Below are positions 31,247 to 43,170 of a stretch of 50,000 bases of DNA, piece by piece. Source of the stretch: Anaeromyces robustus. Taxonomy: Eukaryota > Neocallimastigomycota > Neocallimastigomycetes > Neocallimastigales > Neocallimastigaceae. The notes beneath the pieces are model-generated. The model did no database searches and was not told the origin of the DNA. It was given only the letters and a program-made list of their open reading frames with translations. Where the stretch lies: positions 215,001 to 265,000 of the forward strand of contig MCFG01000033.1 in assembly GCA_002104895.1 (NCBI GenBank), written 5' to 3'. Made by a program: the position numbers and the translations under genes. Positions within the stretch are counted from its first letter, which is position 1; each line of letters begins with the position of its first letter.

Positions 31247-32171
31247 ATATTAATATTAGTTTATTAATATTAAAAATTGGTTTATTATATTCCAAATATA
31301 TATAAACATATATAAAATAAATAAAAATATATAAAATAAAATATAATATAATAAAATAAAATATTATATTATATTATTTATTATTAATTATTAATAATAA
31401 AATATAATTAACTAAGTTAAAAATTTTTTTATATTATTTAATATTTAATTATAAAAAAATTAATAGAATTTAAAATATATTAAAGCATTATATTATTTAT
31501 ATTTATTATATATAATAAATATATAATAAAAAGTTTTTTTTTCTTATAAAAAAACTAATTTTTTCATTTATAAAATTTTTTTTCTATAATTTTTTTTTTA
31601 AAAAAAAATTATTTATAATATATATAATTTTTATTTTAAATTTGGAAATAGAAATTATTAATATTCCCTTTAATATCATATTCCCTTTACCTCATTTTTA
31701 ATTAATCATTTCTTTTTTTTATTTCTTGTTTTTAACTTAAAAAATCAAAAACAGAAATAAAAAATATTTAACAATTCAAATATATATATATATAAAAATA
31801 CAACAAAATAAATCGTCATTCATAAAAAATAAACAAAAAAAAAAATTTTTTTATAATCATCTCTTTAATAAATTAATCAAATCATCTTTTTATTTATTTA
31901 ATTATTTTTCAAAGCCATCATTTAATTTAAATCTATATTTTTTATTAAAAATATAACTTAATTTAATATATTTATTAATTAACAAAAGTAAATAATAATA
32001 ATAATAAACACTAATATTATTTATAAAAAAAATATTTAATAATTATCATTACGAAATATTTAATCTATAAAAAATTATCATTTAAAAACAAAATTTAACG
32101 AAATTCATCAATCAATTTAATAAAAAATATATATATTATAAAAATCAAACAAATAGTAAATATATTTTAAC

Positions 32172-32202
<31 letters not shown>

Positions 32203-32480
32203 ATCATATTAGATTAATAAATATTTTATTAGTAATAATTTTTTATATTGCTTAGCAATAATTATAAATTTAATGTTTAGTAATTAGAAAATATTATAAA
32301 TTATATATTAAATATTAGATTAAATTTAAAAATTGAAATAAATAAATAACATAATAAAGAATAGTATTACAAAGTTAATATATTTAAAAATAATTAATAT
32401 ATAAAAATTAACATATAAATATATATTAACTATAATATAACTTTTATATAAATATTTTTTTATACTTAATAAGCCCTTCA

Positions 32481-32512
<32 letters not shown>

Positions 32513-32710
32513 TCGCATCAAATATAAGATCAAGTTAAAATTTTATAAATATTTAATAATCAAATTTATTAAAAAAAAAAAAAAAACCACAATCTCAATT
32601 TTAAGTTTAAATTAAATTAAATTTTAAAAGAAAAAATTTTTATCAACTCTAAATATTTTAATTCAGATCTTTATTGTTTAAAAACTTTTTAATAAATTTA
32701 ATAAATCAAG

Positions 32711-33757
32711 ATGAGTGAAAATAACATACAATTTGGAAAAATAAAACGTGGTCAAAAGAGAAAATTAGATGAAGATGAAATTATGGATATCTCTGATGGC
32801 AGTAGTACAGATGAAATTGAAAATTTAAATAACAACTCAACTATCACAGCCTCTTCAAATGACCGTAAATATTTCCAAAATCATAAAAAAATAAAACAAG
32901 CCATTTTCTCATCACAAATAGAACATGAAAGAATCCTTAACAGTGTCCAACAAGCTCAACAAAAACAAGAACAACAAAAAAGAGAAGAAGAAGAAGAAAG
33001 AAAATTAAAACCAAAGATTGAAAGTATACTTCATTCACTTGAAAAAGATCAAATAATAGACATATTAAGTAATCTTTTAGATAAAAATCCAAAATTAAAT
33101 CAAGATATTCTTAGTCTTATTCCAAGACCAACCCTAAAATCTGTTACTAATCAATTACAAGCTGTAGAAAAGAAATTAAATAATTCCTTCCCATATACAA
33201 AATGGGGTGCTGACCGTTCAGATTATTCATTTAATAGAGTAAAACCAAACTTAATGGAACTTTTAGATTTAACCATAAATTATTTAAAATATTTCACAAA
33301 TACCGAAAATTATGGTGAAGAATTAGAAAGAGAATATCCAGTAGTTTCAATGGGTTATCTTGAATATGCCACACAATTAGCTTTACGTCTTCCAGTATGG
33401 AATCAAAATTATCATAATGAAATTACTCGCGAATTACTTCTTAAGAAAATTGGTGAAGCATGGGAACAAGTCATTAATGAAATTGGTCAACGTGTACAAA
33501 ATGGAAAGGTTTATAGTAGTTCATTAGTTGGTGAATGGATAAAATCATTAATAAAATATAGTAATGAACTTAATGGAAAATATGGTTTTGCCGAATCAGT
33601 TAAACTCTTTAAAGAAAAATTGGGTTGGTTAATTGGTCTTTATCCAGTAACAGGTGAAACTTCACTTATGAATTCTTCTCAATATCTTTCTTTATCATTC
33701 CCATCTCATCCATTAAACTATTCAAATGTTACTGGTTTAATTGGATTTCGTACATAA
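32711..33757 (+). CDS. STS1: Cut8/Sts1 nuclear proteasome tethering factor
   Basis: A single frame runs from ATG 32711 to TAA 33757 (348 aa). In yeasts Cut8/Sts1 anchors the 26S proteasome at the nuclear envelope and is needed for mitotic protein degradation. Residues about 10-20 (KIKRGQKRKLDEDE) look like a nuclear localisation signal. A basic, Gln/Glu-rich helical segment covers about 70-100. The Cut8 family core begins near 113 with IIDILSNLLDKNPKLNQDIL and the characteristic IPRPTLKSVTNQL. It continues with NNSFPYTKWGADRSDYSFNRVKPNL (here split: FPYTKWG, then DYSFNRVKP). The C-terminal half has the helical SMGYLEYATQLALRLP region and ends in GLIGFRT. The length is near that of the yeast proteins. 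Codons ending in C are more frequent than in the neighbouring Asn-rich genes. The gene stands alone between two long non-coding regions. Confidence 0.92.
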   Translation: MSENNIQFGKIKRGQKRKLDEDEIMDISDGSSTDEIENLNNNSTITASSNDRKYFQNHKKIKQAIFSSQIEHERILNSVQQAQQKQEQQKREEEEERKLKPKIESILHSLEKDQIIDILSNLLDKNPKLNQDILSLIPRPTLKSVTNQLQAVEKKLNNSFPYTKWGADRSDYSFNRVKPNLMELLDLTINYLKYFTNTENYGEELEREYPVVSMGYLEYATQLALRLPVWNQNYHNEITRELLLKKIGEAWEQVINEIGQRVQNGKVYSSSLVGEWIKSLIKYSNELNGKYGFAESVKLFKEKLGWLIGLYPVTGETSLMNSSQYLSLSFPSHPLNYSNVTGLIGFRT

Positions 33758-33952
33758 ATCTATTTATTATACTAGACAAAGTATAATATAAAAAAAAAAA
33801 TAAAATAAAAAATAAAAAAAACTTCATTATTTAAATTAATATCAAACAAAAATTTATCAAATATTTTCATCAATAAAATAAAAATTTATTTTTTTATTGT
33901 ACATATATTGTTTAACAATATTCAATTCACAATATTAAAATATTAAAAAAAA

Positions 33953-33968
<16 letters not shown>

Positions 33969-33983
<15 letters not shown>

Positions 33984-34003
33984 CACACACAAACACACAA
34001 ACA
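33969..34003 (+). repeat. (AC)n dinucleotide repeat after a poly(A) run
   Basis: About ten AC units and a degenerate AAAC/ACAC continuation follow a run of 24 or so A, just downstream of STS1. Confidence 0.9.
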
Positions 34004-34514
34004 TCCCACAATACCTTTTTTATATTTATTATCAATCAAAAAAAAAAAAAAAAAAAGTGAAGAAAAAAAATTTTTTTTTTCTTCTTATTAACATATTTTT
34101 ATTCCATATATATAATATATTACTTATTATATTATTAAATATTATCATAGTTTTAAAGAAAAAAAAAAAAAACCTTTATAACAAACTAAACAATTTTTTT
34201 AACTTAAAAAAAATATAATGTAGATTACTATTATTTTTTCTTTTTATATATATATAAAATTTTTAATACACTTTGTTTTTTTCATTTTCTTTTTATCTTT
34301 TTTATTTAATGTCTATTTTTTAATTATTTTTTTTTTTTAATATATATAAAAAAAAAAAAAACTTTTTCATAATTATTTAAAAATAAAGAAATAAAGAAAT
34401 AAAATTGAATCTAAAAAATATATAAAAATTACTAATAAAATAATAAAATATAAAATAATAAAATATAATATTATTTATATATCTTTTTTTTTTTTTTTTC
34501 AATTTGTAACTTTT

Positions 34515-34655
34515 AAAATATATAGTTATCACACCACTATTACCACCTTTTTTTTTTTTTTTTATTTTCTGTCAAAATTAAATATTAAAAATATATAGTT
34601 ATCACACCACTATTACCATCTTTTTTTTTTTTTATTTTCTGTCAAAATTAAATAT
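34515..34655 (+). repeat. Tandem duplication, 73 bp period
   Basis: Two copies contain TATAGTTATCACACCACTAT, a T-run and ATTTTCTGTCAAAATTAAAT. They differ by one base (ACCACC versus ACCATC) and by T-run length. Confidence 0.92.
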
Positions 34656-35990
34656 ATCTTTTTCTTTTTCTTTTTTCTTTTTTTTTTTTCTTTTGTTTTA
34701 GTTTTTTATAAATATACCCTTATTACTTTTTTTATGGATTTATTGACTATTTAAAAACATATATATATATATATATAATGCTATAATAAATATATATTAT
34801 ATTGCTAACACCATATATATAATTAAATATATATATAAAAAAAATATATATATATATAATAATAATAAAATGAATTTTTTTTAATTATTTTTTTTTTTTA
34901 TTATTTTAACAATATTTTTTATTAAATGAAAATAGAAAGACAAAAAGAAGAAAAAAAAATTTTTTTTTTTATTTACATCAAATGCATTAGAATCGATATA
35001 AATATATATATTTATAAAAAAAATATTATATAATACAATTTGGTAAACTTTATAAACAATTTAATAGATTTATAGATGATAATAATAATAAAACTAATAA
35101 ATATAAAATACATGAAATGTAAAAGAAAGAAAGAAAAGTAAAAAAAAAAAAAAAAAAAAAAGCAAATAAATAAAATCAAAAAAAAAATAATAAATAATAT
35201 ATATAAATAATATATATTAAATAATAAATAAAATAAAATAAAATAAAATTAATACAAAAATATAAATATATATTTATATATTTATTATTATATTTATTAT
35301 ATTTTTTTTTTTTTAATTAAGTATTTCTCTTTTTAAACAATAATAAAAATAATAATAATATATATTATATTATTTTATTTTATTTTTATATTTTAATTTT
35401 TTTTTTCTTTTAATATATATAAATATATATATTTGATTCTTAATTACTATTTATAAATATTATTTATTATCATTTTTATTTTTTCTTTGATTTTTGACTG
35501 ATTCATTTTTTATAATCATTTATTATTTTTGTTATTTCTTTTTTTTTTTTTTTTTTTTTTCTTTTTTTTTTTTAATCTTTTTATTTTATATATATTTTTT
35601 CATATAAACAAATAAATTTAAATAAATAAATAAATATGAATTGGTATAATGGTATATTTTTATATTTTTAATTGTTCTTGCGTTTTTTTTAACTTATATC
35701 CAATCCATTGATTTTTTATTTTTCTCGATATATATATTAACTCTTTTTTTTTTTTTTTTTTATTCTTTACTGTTTTTTTTTTTTTTTTTTTTTTTTTGTT
35801 TTTTTGTTTTTGTTTTTGTTTTTGTTTTTGTTTTTGTAAAAAATGTAATCTTTTATAATCTTTTTTTTCTTCTTCTTCTTCTTTTGATATGTGTGTATAT
35901 GTTTTTCGTATGGTATGTACATTATTTAATAGAAAAAAAAATTAAAAAAGAAAAAAATAATAATAATAATAATTAATATAATTAATATAA

Positions 35991-37376
35991 TTAATTATTT
36001 CCACTTAAATATTTATTTAATACTGTTTGATAATGTCTAAATTCTACAGGATATTTTCGTCTTAATTTTTCAATTTGATGTGGGAATTTATCCAATTTAA
36101 ATTGATAAAAATCAATAGCATATTGGAATAAAGCTAAAACATGTTCAATCCAACGTTTATGAGTTAATAAACTAACATAGACTTTAAGTTTTTTAACATT
36201 TTTATTCATAGTTAATAATATAATGGTTGGAAAAAAGATATGGAATAAATGATCAATACGATAAAAATTACCTTTACTTCTAATATCATATTCTAATATT
36301 TTTGAATAAAGATCAAATAATCTTTCTAATTGAAGATATTTTTCTTCCATAATTAATCGATATTGTAAAAGATCATCTTCCAAGGTATAAGCATTTGCCA
36401 TTCTTTTAGCATTAATTAAATATTCTTGATAGGCTAATGCTTGTTGTGGATCAAGTTTACTATAATTTTTACCATAAGTTTTACCATGAAAAACATCACA
36501 AATTATAAGTGAAACTAAACTACAATTCCAAGAATTCATAGTTAATTTAAATATATTTTCTATGGATACTGAATTACCACTATCAAAAAGTAAAAGATAA
36601 TCATAAAGATAAGGATAGAATTTATTGATATCTTGACTACTTTGACTACTTTGACTACTATAACTACTATGACTACTGAAACTTAATCTATCACCTGATG
36701 TTGTTGGACTTGAACAAGGACTTACACTTTTCAAACTACAATTCTTTTCTTCAGCTTGATTAACAATTTTTTCAATATCTAATACATTATTTAAATGATT
36801 TAAAAGAGTTTGACTACCATATATATATTTTTCATAAATTGAATAATTTGGTAAAAGTTCTTTTAAAAGATCATAATAAACTTCTTTGTTTTTAAATTGA
36901 ATAGAATATTTTGATGGTTTAAAAGTGGCTTGCCCTTGACGATAATACATTTTGAAAAAATCTGAACAATTATTTTCTGGTATATAATAAAGATAGTGAC
37001 CTACAGCTGAGATAGCTTCTGAGTGGTTTTTAAGAAAACCTTCTAAAAATAATTTATCTACAAATAATGGTTTTTGTATTACTGAATATCTTTTATATTT
37101 TATAGCATAATAGGCTAATATTGTATCATTTATTGACCAATTTAAATTTAAATCTTTATATAGGTAAAATTTATCATAATATAATAAAGTTGGAATAAGA
37201 CTATATTCTATAATGTCAAAATAATCATCCTTTGAATAGTCATAATTTTCAAAAATATCTATCATATCTTGTTTACTTATTTGATTTCCTATACATAAAA
37301 AAAAGACATTCAATGAATATTTTGATATTTTAAAGGTAATTTCCTTTGGTAATTTTCTAAAAAATAGTTCTCTCAT
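35991..37376 (-). CDS. Unknown 461 aa protein, weak F-box-like N-terminus
   Basis: A single frame runs from ATG 37376-37374 to a stop at 35991. The protein is rich in Tyr, Leu, Phe and Lys and looks globular and helical. The first residues, FRKLPKEITFKI, resemble the LPxEI start of an F-box, but the rest of the motif is not convincing. A Ser-rich linker (around 213-250) with SSQSSQSSQ repeats divides an N-terminal helical part from a C-terminal one containing LEDDLLQYRLIMEEKYLQLE and a final amphipathic segment. No signal peptide or transmembrane helix is clear. No known domain could be assigned, and it may be a lineage-specific fungal family. Confidence 0.82.
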   Translation of the reverse strand: MRELFFRKLPKEITFKISKYSLNVFFLCIGNQISKQDMIDIFENYDYSKDDYFDIIEYSLIPTLLYYDKFYLYKDLNLNWSINDTILAYYAIKYKRYSVIQKPLFVDKLFLEGFLKNHSEAISAVGHYLYYIPENNCSDFFKMYYRQGQATFKPSKYSIQFKNKEVYYDLLKELLPNYSIYEKYIYGSQTLLNHLNNVLDIEKIVNQAEEKNCSLKSVSPCSSPTTSGDRLSFSSHSSYSSQSSQSSQDINKFYPYLYDYLLLFDSGNSVSIENIFKLTMNSWNCSLVSLIICDVFHGKTYGKNYSKLDPQQALAYQEYLINAKRMANAYTLEDDLLQYRLIMEEKYLQLERLFDLYSKILEYDIRSKGNFYRIDHLFHIFFPTIILLTMNKNVKKLKVYVSLLTHKRWIEHVLALFQYAIDFYQFKLDKFPHQIEKLRRKYPVEFRHYQTVLNKYLSGNN

Positions 37377-39469
37377 TTTTTTTTTTTTCTTTTGCCTTTT
37401 TATTATATTAAGATATTAATAAATATGTTCAAATGAATATATACTTATATATATATTAAATAATTTAACCAATATATTATCTTTATATATATATATATTA
37501 TTTATAATTATTTTATTTTCAAAATAATTTACAAAACATAAATCAATTGTTAATTTTATATTTTACAGTTATATACAAATATCTACAAGAAGAATTTGAC
37601 AAATACAATTTACTAAAAAAAAAAAATAATTATTTTGCCAAAAAAATTTTTTTTTCTTCAATATTAAGTTTTTTGTTAAAATATTTTTATAATTGTTAAA
37701 TTCAATTAAAATAAAAATATTTACAAATTACAACTTGTTTTTACACTTTTTCTTTTATTAACAAAAAAAAATTATAGATAAAAAATAAAAAAAAAAAAGA
37801 AAAGAAAAGAAATAAAAAAAAAAAGTTTATTATATATAAATAAAATAAAATAAATGCTATAAATTAATATATAATATTTCTAATTGTTAAATTTTTCATC
37901 ATTTATTTAATAATAATTTTTATAATCATTTATGGTGTAAAATATATTTTTAAAATATTTCAACAAGGATATATATTATAAATACATTCTTATATATTAT
38001 ATTATATATTAATATGTATATTATTGTATATTATAATATGTTTTTCATTACTAATAATTAATCATTTATTAGATGATATTTATTTTTTATTCTTATTATT
38101 ATAATTATCAACATAATAATAAATATTTAAGTTTAATAATTAATAAAAAATAAAAATTTTTTTATTTTCTACTTATTTTTTAATAAATATTATATATAAA
38201 GTATTACAACATATATTTATATGGTAATATAGATTTTCAATATATTACAATATATTTATTAATAATTGAAATATTAATAAATATTAAAATTGGAATTATC
38301 AATAAAAAATATAATTTAAAGTTTATTATCTTAATGATAATAATTAAAATTGTTTATTTAATTTAATACTATTATTTTATTAATTAAAAATAATATATTG
38401 TAATATATATATAATATATGATATTATTTAATTTATAGAGAAAAAATAAATAACAAAAAAAAATAATTAATATTATATTATATAATATATAAATACATAT
38501 AATTATTAATAAATATTGTTAAATTAATAATTTTTTTATTTTATAATTAAGAAAAAATTTAAGACATTTTATATAATGAATATATATAATATAAAAACTT
38601 TTCCACTTACAATGAATATTTAAACTTATTGGTTTTATTACTAATATAAAGGAATAAAAACTGTATATCTTGTATTACTTAACAATGAATATTTAATTTT
38701 TTTTTTCTTTATTTTAATTTCAAAACTAAAAGTTGAAATATAAATCATTAATTATGTAACAATTAATTAAACAGATTAATAATAGCAATTGAATTAATTT
38801 TTTTATCTTTTTATATATTATTAATTAAAATATAATATATTATACAATTGAATTAAAAAAAAAAAAAACCAAAGTTCTTTTATATAAATGTATATATTAA
38901 AATCAAATTTATCTTTTCTTTCATCATTTTTTTCCTTCTGTTTTTTTTTTTTTTTTGGTTAATTTTTATTAAGTACAAAAAAAGAAATTTTTTAATTAAT
39001 TATTTTTTTTAAAAAATATGTAAATCATGTGATATAAAATAGAAGTACGAAAATTCTTTAATAAAAAATTTTTTTTTTACTATTATAAAGAAAATAATGT
39101 TAAATTTTTTTAATTTTAGAAAATCTGAAGTATGCATCAAAATGTAATGTATTAAATTTAATGTATAAGCCACATTATATTAATATAAAAACATGTTATA
39201 TTTAAATATTTGTAACTTTTTATCAAAAAATATATTAATAAAGTTAATATAATCATTAAAACTAAATTAATAACTTTTAAAAAATAATCCAATGATTAAA
39301 ATTAGAAAATTTTATATTAAATTTATTACCAATAAATTTTAAGTTTTATCTTTTTATATATTTTATTGTGTAACAGAAGTTTGAATAAAAAATTTTTTTG
39401 AAACTTTTTTTTATATATTTTTATATTATATTTATATATTAACTAAACCCACTTTTATTTATTGATTAA

Positions 39470-39533
39470 TTTATTAATTTATTTATTTATTAATTTATTA
39501 ATTTATTATTATTTATTTATTTATTTATTCTAT

Positions 39534-39580
<47 letters not shown>

Positions 39581-39590
39581 TATATTTATT
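39470..39590 (-). repeat. (TTTA)n array
   Basis: Degenerate ATTTATTA units lead into a pure TTTA run (about 39536-39580). The open frame across it is repeat-encoded. Confidence 0.92.
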
Positions 39591-40347
39591 GTAATTGACT
39601 TCATTTTTAAAACTTTTTTAAATATTTATCATATTTATATTAAAAAAAAAACAAGAATAAACATTTATTTTTTTCATTACACTTTCATATTCTATTTTAT
39701 GGTTTAGTGTCCATTTCCTTTTTAATCATTTAATTATGAGTAGTTTTTTGTAATAAATTAATATTAATCTTTTTTCCTTTTTTTGTATATTCTTTAATTC
39801 TTACCCTTTCCTTTTATAAACATTCTTATAATTATATGTATTTATGCTTCATAATTATTCTTTAATAAAAAAAATAAACAAAGCAAAACAAAACAAAGCA
39901 TAAGCATAAAAAAAAGATAAAAAAATTTTATTACAATTATTACATATTATTACTAAATACAGAATTAAATAATTAATATTTAATATTTAATAATTTAATT
40001 ATTAAAATGTTTTGTTAAAGTCTTTTTTATAGACTTCTTTTTATATTTGTAAATATGGTAAAAAAATTGGCAAGGCAACAACTTTTGCATAGTAAATAAA
40101 TATATAATAATATGGATATCAAGTTTTATTTTAAAAGAAATGAAATAATTATTCTTATTTATATATTTATTTATTTATTATTTAAAAGTATATAAAATAG
40201 TATAATAAAAATATTAATTAAACCAAATCTCTTTTTTTTTTTATTTTAATGCTTTATAGTTTTTTAAATAAATATTTCAAATTAATTATTTATTTATTAA
40301 TTAATTAAATGACATTAATTAAAAGCGTTAATAAAACATCATCATCA

Positions 40348-40451
40348 ACATTATTATTATTATTATTATTACTATTATTATTATTATTATCAATTATTAT
40401 TATTATTATTATTATTATTATCATTATTATTATCAATTATTATTATTATCA

Positions 40452-40498
<47 letters not shown>

Positions 40499-40529
40499 CA
40501 ATTATTATTATCAATTATTATTATTATCA

Positions 40530-40573
<44 letters not shown>

Positions 40574-40591
40574 CAATTATTATTATTATCA

Positions 40592-40669
<78 letters not shown>

Positions 40670-40691
40670 TTCAATTATTTATCATTATTAA

Positions 40692-40737
<46 letters not shown>

Positions 40738-40752
40738 TTCAATTATTTATTA

Positions 40753-40799
<47 letters not shown>

Positions 40800-40803
40800 T
40801 TTG
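40348..40803 (-). repeat. Long (ATT)n array with regular TCA interruptions, ending in TTTA
   Basis: About 455 bp of ATT units are broken repeatedly by TCAATTATTATTATCAA-type modules, which suggests a higher-order repeat. The final 35 bp switch to TTTA. The 166-codon open frame of Leu/Ile/Tyr is an artefact of the repeat. Confidence 0.92.
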
Positions 40804-41410
40804 CTTTGAAGATGTGTGGATGTAAAATAATTTGTTATATGACAATTTCATTAATTATTATTAAAATGTTGTGTTGCCATAATTTATATAATAGTTTTGC
40901 ATTTATTTCCCCCTTCTTATACTGATAATTTTTTTTTTATTGTAATTTATTTCAAGTTACAATTAATAAAATTTTTATTATAAATATTTTTTTTTTGTAT
41001 TTAAATTTAATAATTTAAAACAATGAACAAAAAAATAGTTTTTAATTAATTATAATTTAATATTAATTTAATTAAATATTAATTATTATTTATTAATAAT
41101 TATTAGTAAATAATAATTAATATTTAAGAGATTGTTACATATACCATTATCTATTATTGTTTTATTTATTTAATTATCTATTATTAATATATTATTTAAT
41201 TAATTATTATGTATGTTATATTTTAATATATAAAACTGTTTTAACATAATTTTTTTATTCATCATTCATCATTATATTTAATAGGAATAAAAAATTTTAC
41301 TAAATTTGTGTAATAATATTATAATTTTGGTTTTTCTATTAGACAATTCTTAACTTTTAATTAATTTTCATACAATAATGATATTAATTATAAACATTTT
41401 AATAGTTTAA

Positions 41411-41434
41411 TATAAAAGTAAATAAAAAAAATAT
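41411..41434 (+). repeat. Left arm of inverted repeat flanking the exon copy
   Basis: TATAAAAGTAAAT, then eight A, then TAT. Its reverse complement occurs at 42757-42781 with one inserted C. The two arms bracket the duplicated exon fragment. Confidence 0.7.
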
Positions 41435-41442
41435 GTAATCTT

Positions 41443-42660
41443 TTTTTTTACCTAAACCACATTCTAAAAGATCACTTTGAATCTGAGTTTTTTCTATAAG
41501 TTCTTCTTTAGAAATTGATTTTCCAAATACAGTAATTCGATGAGGATAACCATATTTATCAAAAGATATACCACAACGATTGCATATATCATTAAGAGTT
41601 TTTTTACGAACAAATTGCATTTTACTTTTATAACTTTCTAGACTATTTCTTAATTTATGTATTTCTTCTTTTTGATAATGAATTTTTCTTTCAAAATCTT
41701 GTTTTTGTTCAACTAAAACTTCAATAATACGATTTTGTTTCTCATATAAAACATCATTAATTTGATTATATATTCCAAATTCTGTTAATTTATCTTTAAA
41801 TTTACATATATCTTCATAACTCATTTCATTAATAATATTAATAAGATTATTTTTTGTTAAATTAACTATATTAATTTCTTTTATTTTTTTTTCAATTTCA
41901 GGTTTTTCTTCATATTTTTTTTTAGATAATAATTTTTCTTGCTTTTTTTCATCAATATGTTTTTTAATATAAAATAATTTTTATCAGTAGAATCACTTTT
42001 TGTGATATTTGAATATATACTGGTATAATTAAAAATGGATGAAGATTTGTCATTACTATTATCATTTTTATTAATATTATTTAATTTATCTTGAATTTTT
42101 GATGATGTATTTGATTTATTATTCTTTTCATTATTATTATTATTATTATTATCATTATTATTTTCAGAATTATTATTTTCGTTATTTTCAGAATTATTAT
42201 TTTCATTATTATTATCTTCATTATTTTCATTATTATTATTTTCATTATTTTCATTATTATTATCTTCATGGTATTCATTACTATTATCTCTTTCACTAGT
42301 TTCACCCTCATTATTTAATTCATTATTATCTTCATTATTATTATCTTCATGGTATTCATTACTATTAGTTTCATCTTCTTTTTCACTTAATTCATTGTAA
42401 TCTTTATCATCATTATTAATATCATCATTTTTATTTTCATTTATATTTACATTTATATTTATATTTTCATTATCACTATATACATTATTACAATCTTCAT
42501 CTTTATTTATTGGGTCATCTACCTTTTGAATTATATTATTTCCTGAATCAGCAATATTTTCTAATTCTTCTTGATCCTCATTTTCATCTTCGGGTATATT
42601 TTCTAAAAACTCTTCCTTTATTACTTCTTTATTCGATATTTCTTCATTAACTGTTTCCAT
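41443..42660 (-). pseudogene. Frameshifted, truncated copy of exon 1 of the 942 aa Asn/Glu-rich gene
   Basis: This copy matches 45234-46452 with no visible difference except a T-run of five (41978-41982) where the parent has six (45769-45774). The missing base breaks the frame after about 220 codons. Reading resumes in a second frame from the MSYEDICKF segment. The match stops within exon 1 about 13 codons before its donor site, so the last codons and exons 2 and 3 are absent and the frame runs into unrelated sequence (KDYIFFLFTF). Because the copy keeps about 105 bp of 5' flank and ends inside an exon, it arose at DNA level and not from spliced RNA. It is almost certainly unable to make the full protein. 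An assembly artefact is a serious alternative. Confidence 0.85.
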
Positions 42661-42765
42661 TATTATATATTTATATGTTAATATAATTATTAATATTATT
42701 AACAAAATAACAATTATTGAAAAAAAATTAGAATATAATTCATAAACTTTATTTATATACTTTTT
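41443..42765 (-). repeat. 1.32 kb direct duplication, truncated copy
   Basis: This is the whole duplicated block, including the 5' flank of the copied exon. It is in the same orientation as its partner at 45234-46557, at an offset of 3791-3792 bp. Confidence 0.93.
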
Positions 42766-42781
42766 TTTATTTACTTTTATA
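42757..42781 (+). repeat. Right arm of inverted repeat flanking the exon copy
   Basis: It reads ATA, C, eight T, ATTTACTTTTATA, complementary to 41411-41434 apart from the C. Confidence 0.7.
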
Positions 42782-43170
42782 TAATATTTAGTTATTTAAA
42801 CTAATAAAAATATTAGAAAAATTTATGCTTTATTGTAATTATAATTATAATGATTGATAGAATTTATTATTTTAAAAAAAAAAAGATATAAATATAAAAT
42901 ATATATAATACATATACTAATGATAATATATGTAATATATTATTTTATTAACACTCAAAACTTTATAATAAAAAAAATTATTATCTATTATTAAATACAT
43001 ATATAATTAATTGCCTACTAAAAGTGAATATAAATTGACTAAAAAGATATATTTAAATAAATTATTCTAATAAAAGAATATATATGGATAATAAATAGAT
43101 AGTATAATACTAATTGGGAAAATTATATATATATATAAACTTTTTCATATATATATTCATATATTTTCCA
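42782..43170. other. Spacer between the exon copy and the end of the parent gene
   Basis: A+T-rich sequence with TA runs and the presumed 3' UTR of the three-exon gene. Nothing else was seen. Confidence 0.6.

Larger units (their letters stand above)
29076..32710. other. Gene desert, right part, and 5' flank of STS1
   Basis: This is A+T-rich sequence with one strong hairpin, one TTTA array and A-runs up to 30 bases (about 32486-32512) upstream of the STS1 start. No gene was seen. Confidence 0.7.
33758..35990. other. Gap between convergent STS1 and the 461 aa gene
   Basis: The 3' flanks of two convergent genes contain a short CA repeat, a 73 bp tandem duplication, many A/T homopolymers and a TTTTTG repeat (about 35800-35837). 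No open frame of interest was seen. Confidence 0.7.
37377..41442. other. Non-coding gap with TTTA and ATT arrays
   Basis: This begins with the 5' flank of the 461 aa gene. A+T-rich sequence follows, with a TTTA array, a long ATT array and scattered palindromes. No gene or RNA is recognised. Confidence 0.7.

Noticed and set aside
40309-40809. 166-codon Leu/Ile/Tyr frame
   Set aside because: It is repeat-encoded by the ATT array, with no domain or signal.
40066-40880. Possible element bounded by GGCAACA-type inverted ends around the ATT array
   Set aside because: Only about 7-8 bases match, with no target duplication; too weak.
42081-42311. Alternative frames (Met/Ile/Lys-rich and Tyr/His-rich) over the Asn/Glu-rich exon copies, also at 45873-46103 and 43707-44189
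   Set aside because: They are shifted or antisense readings of the GAA/AAT codon repeats.
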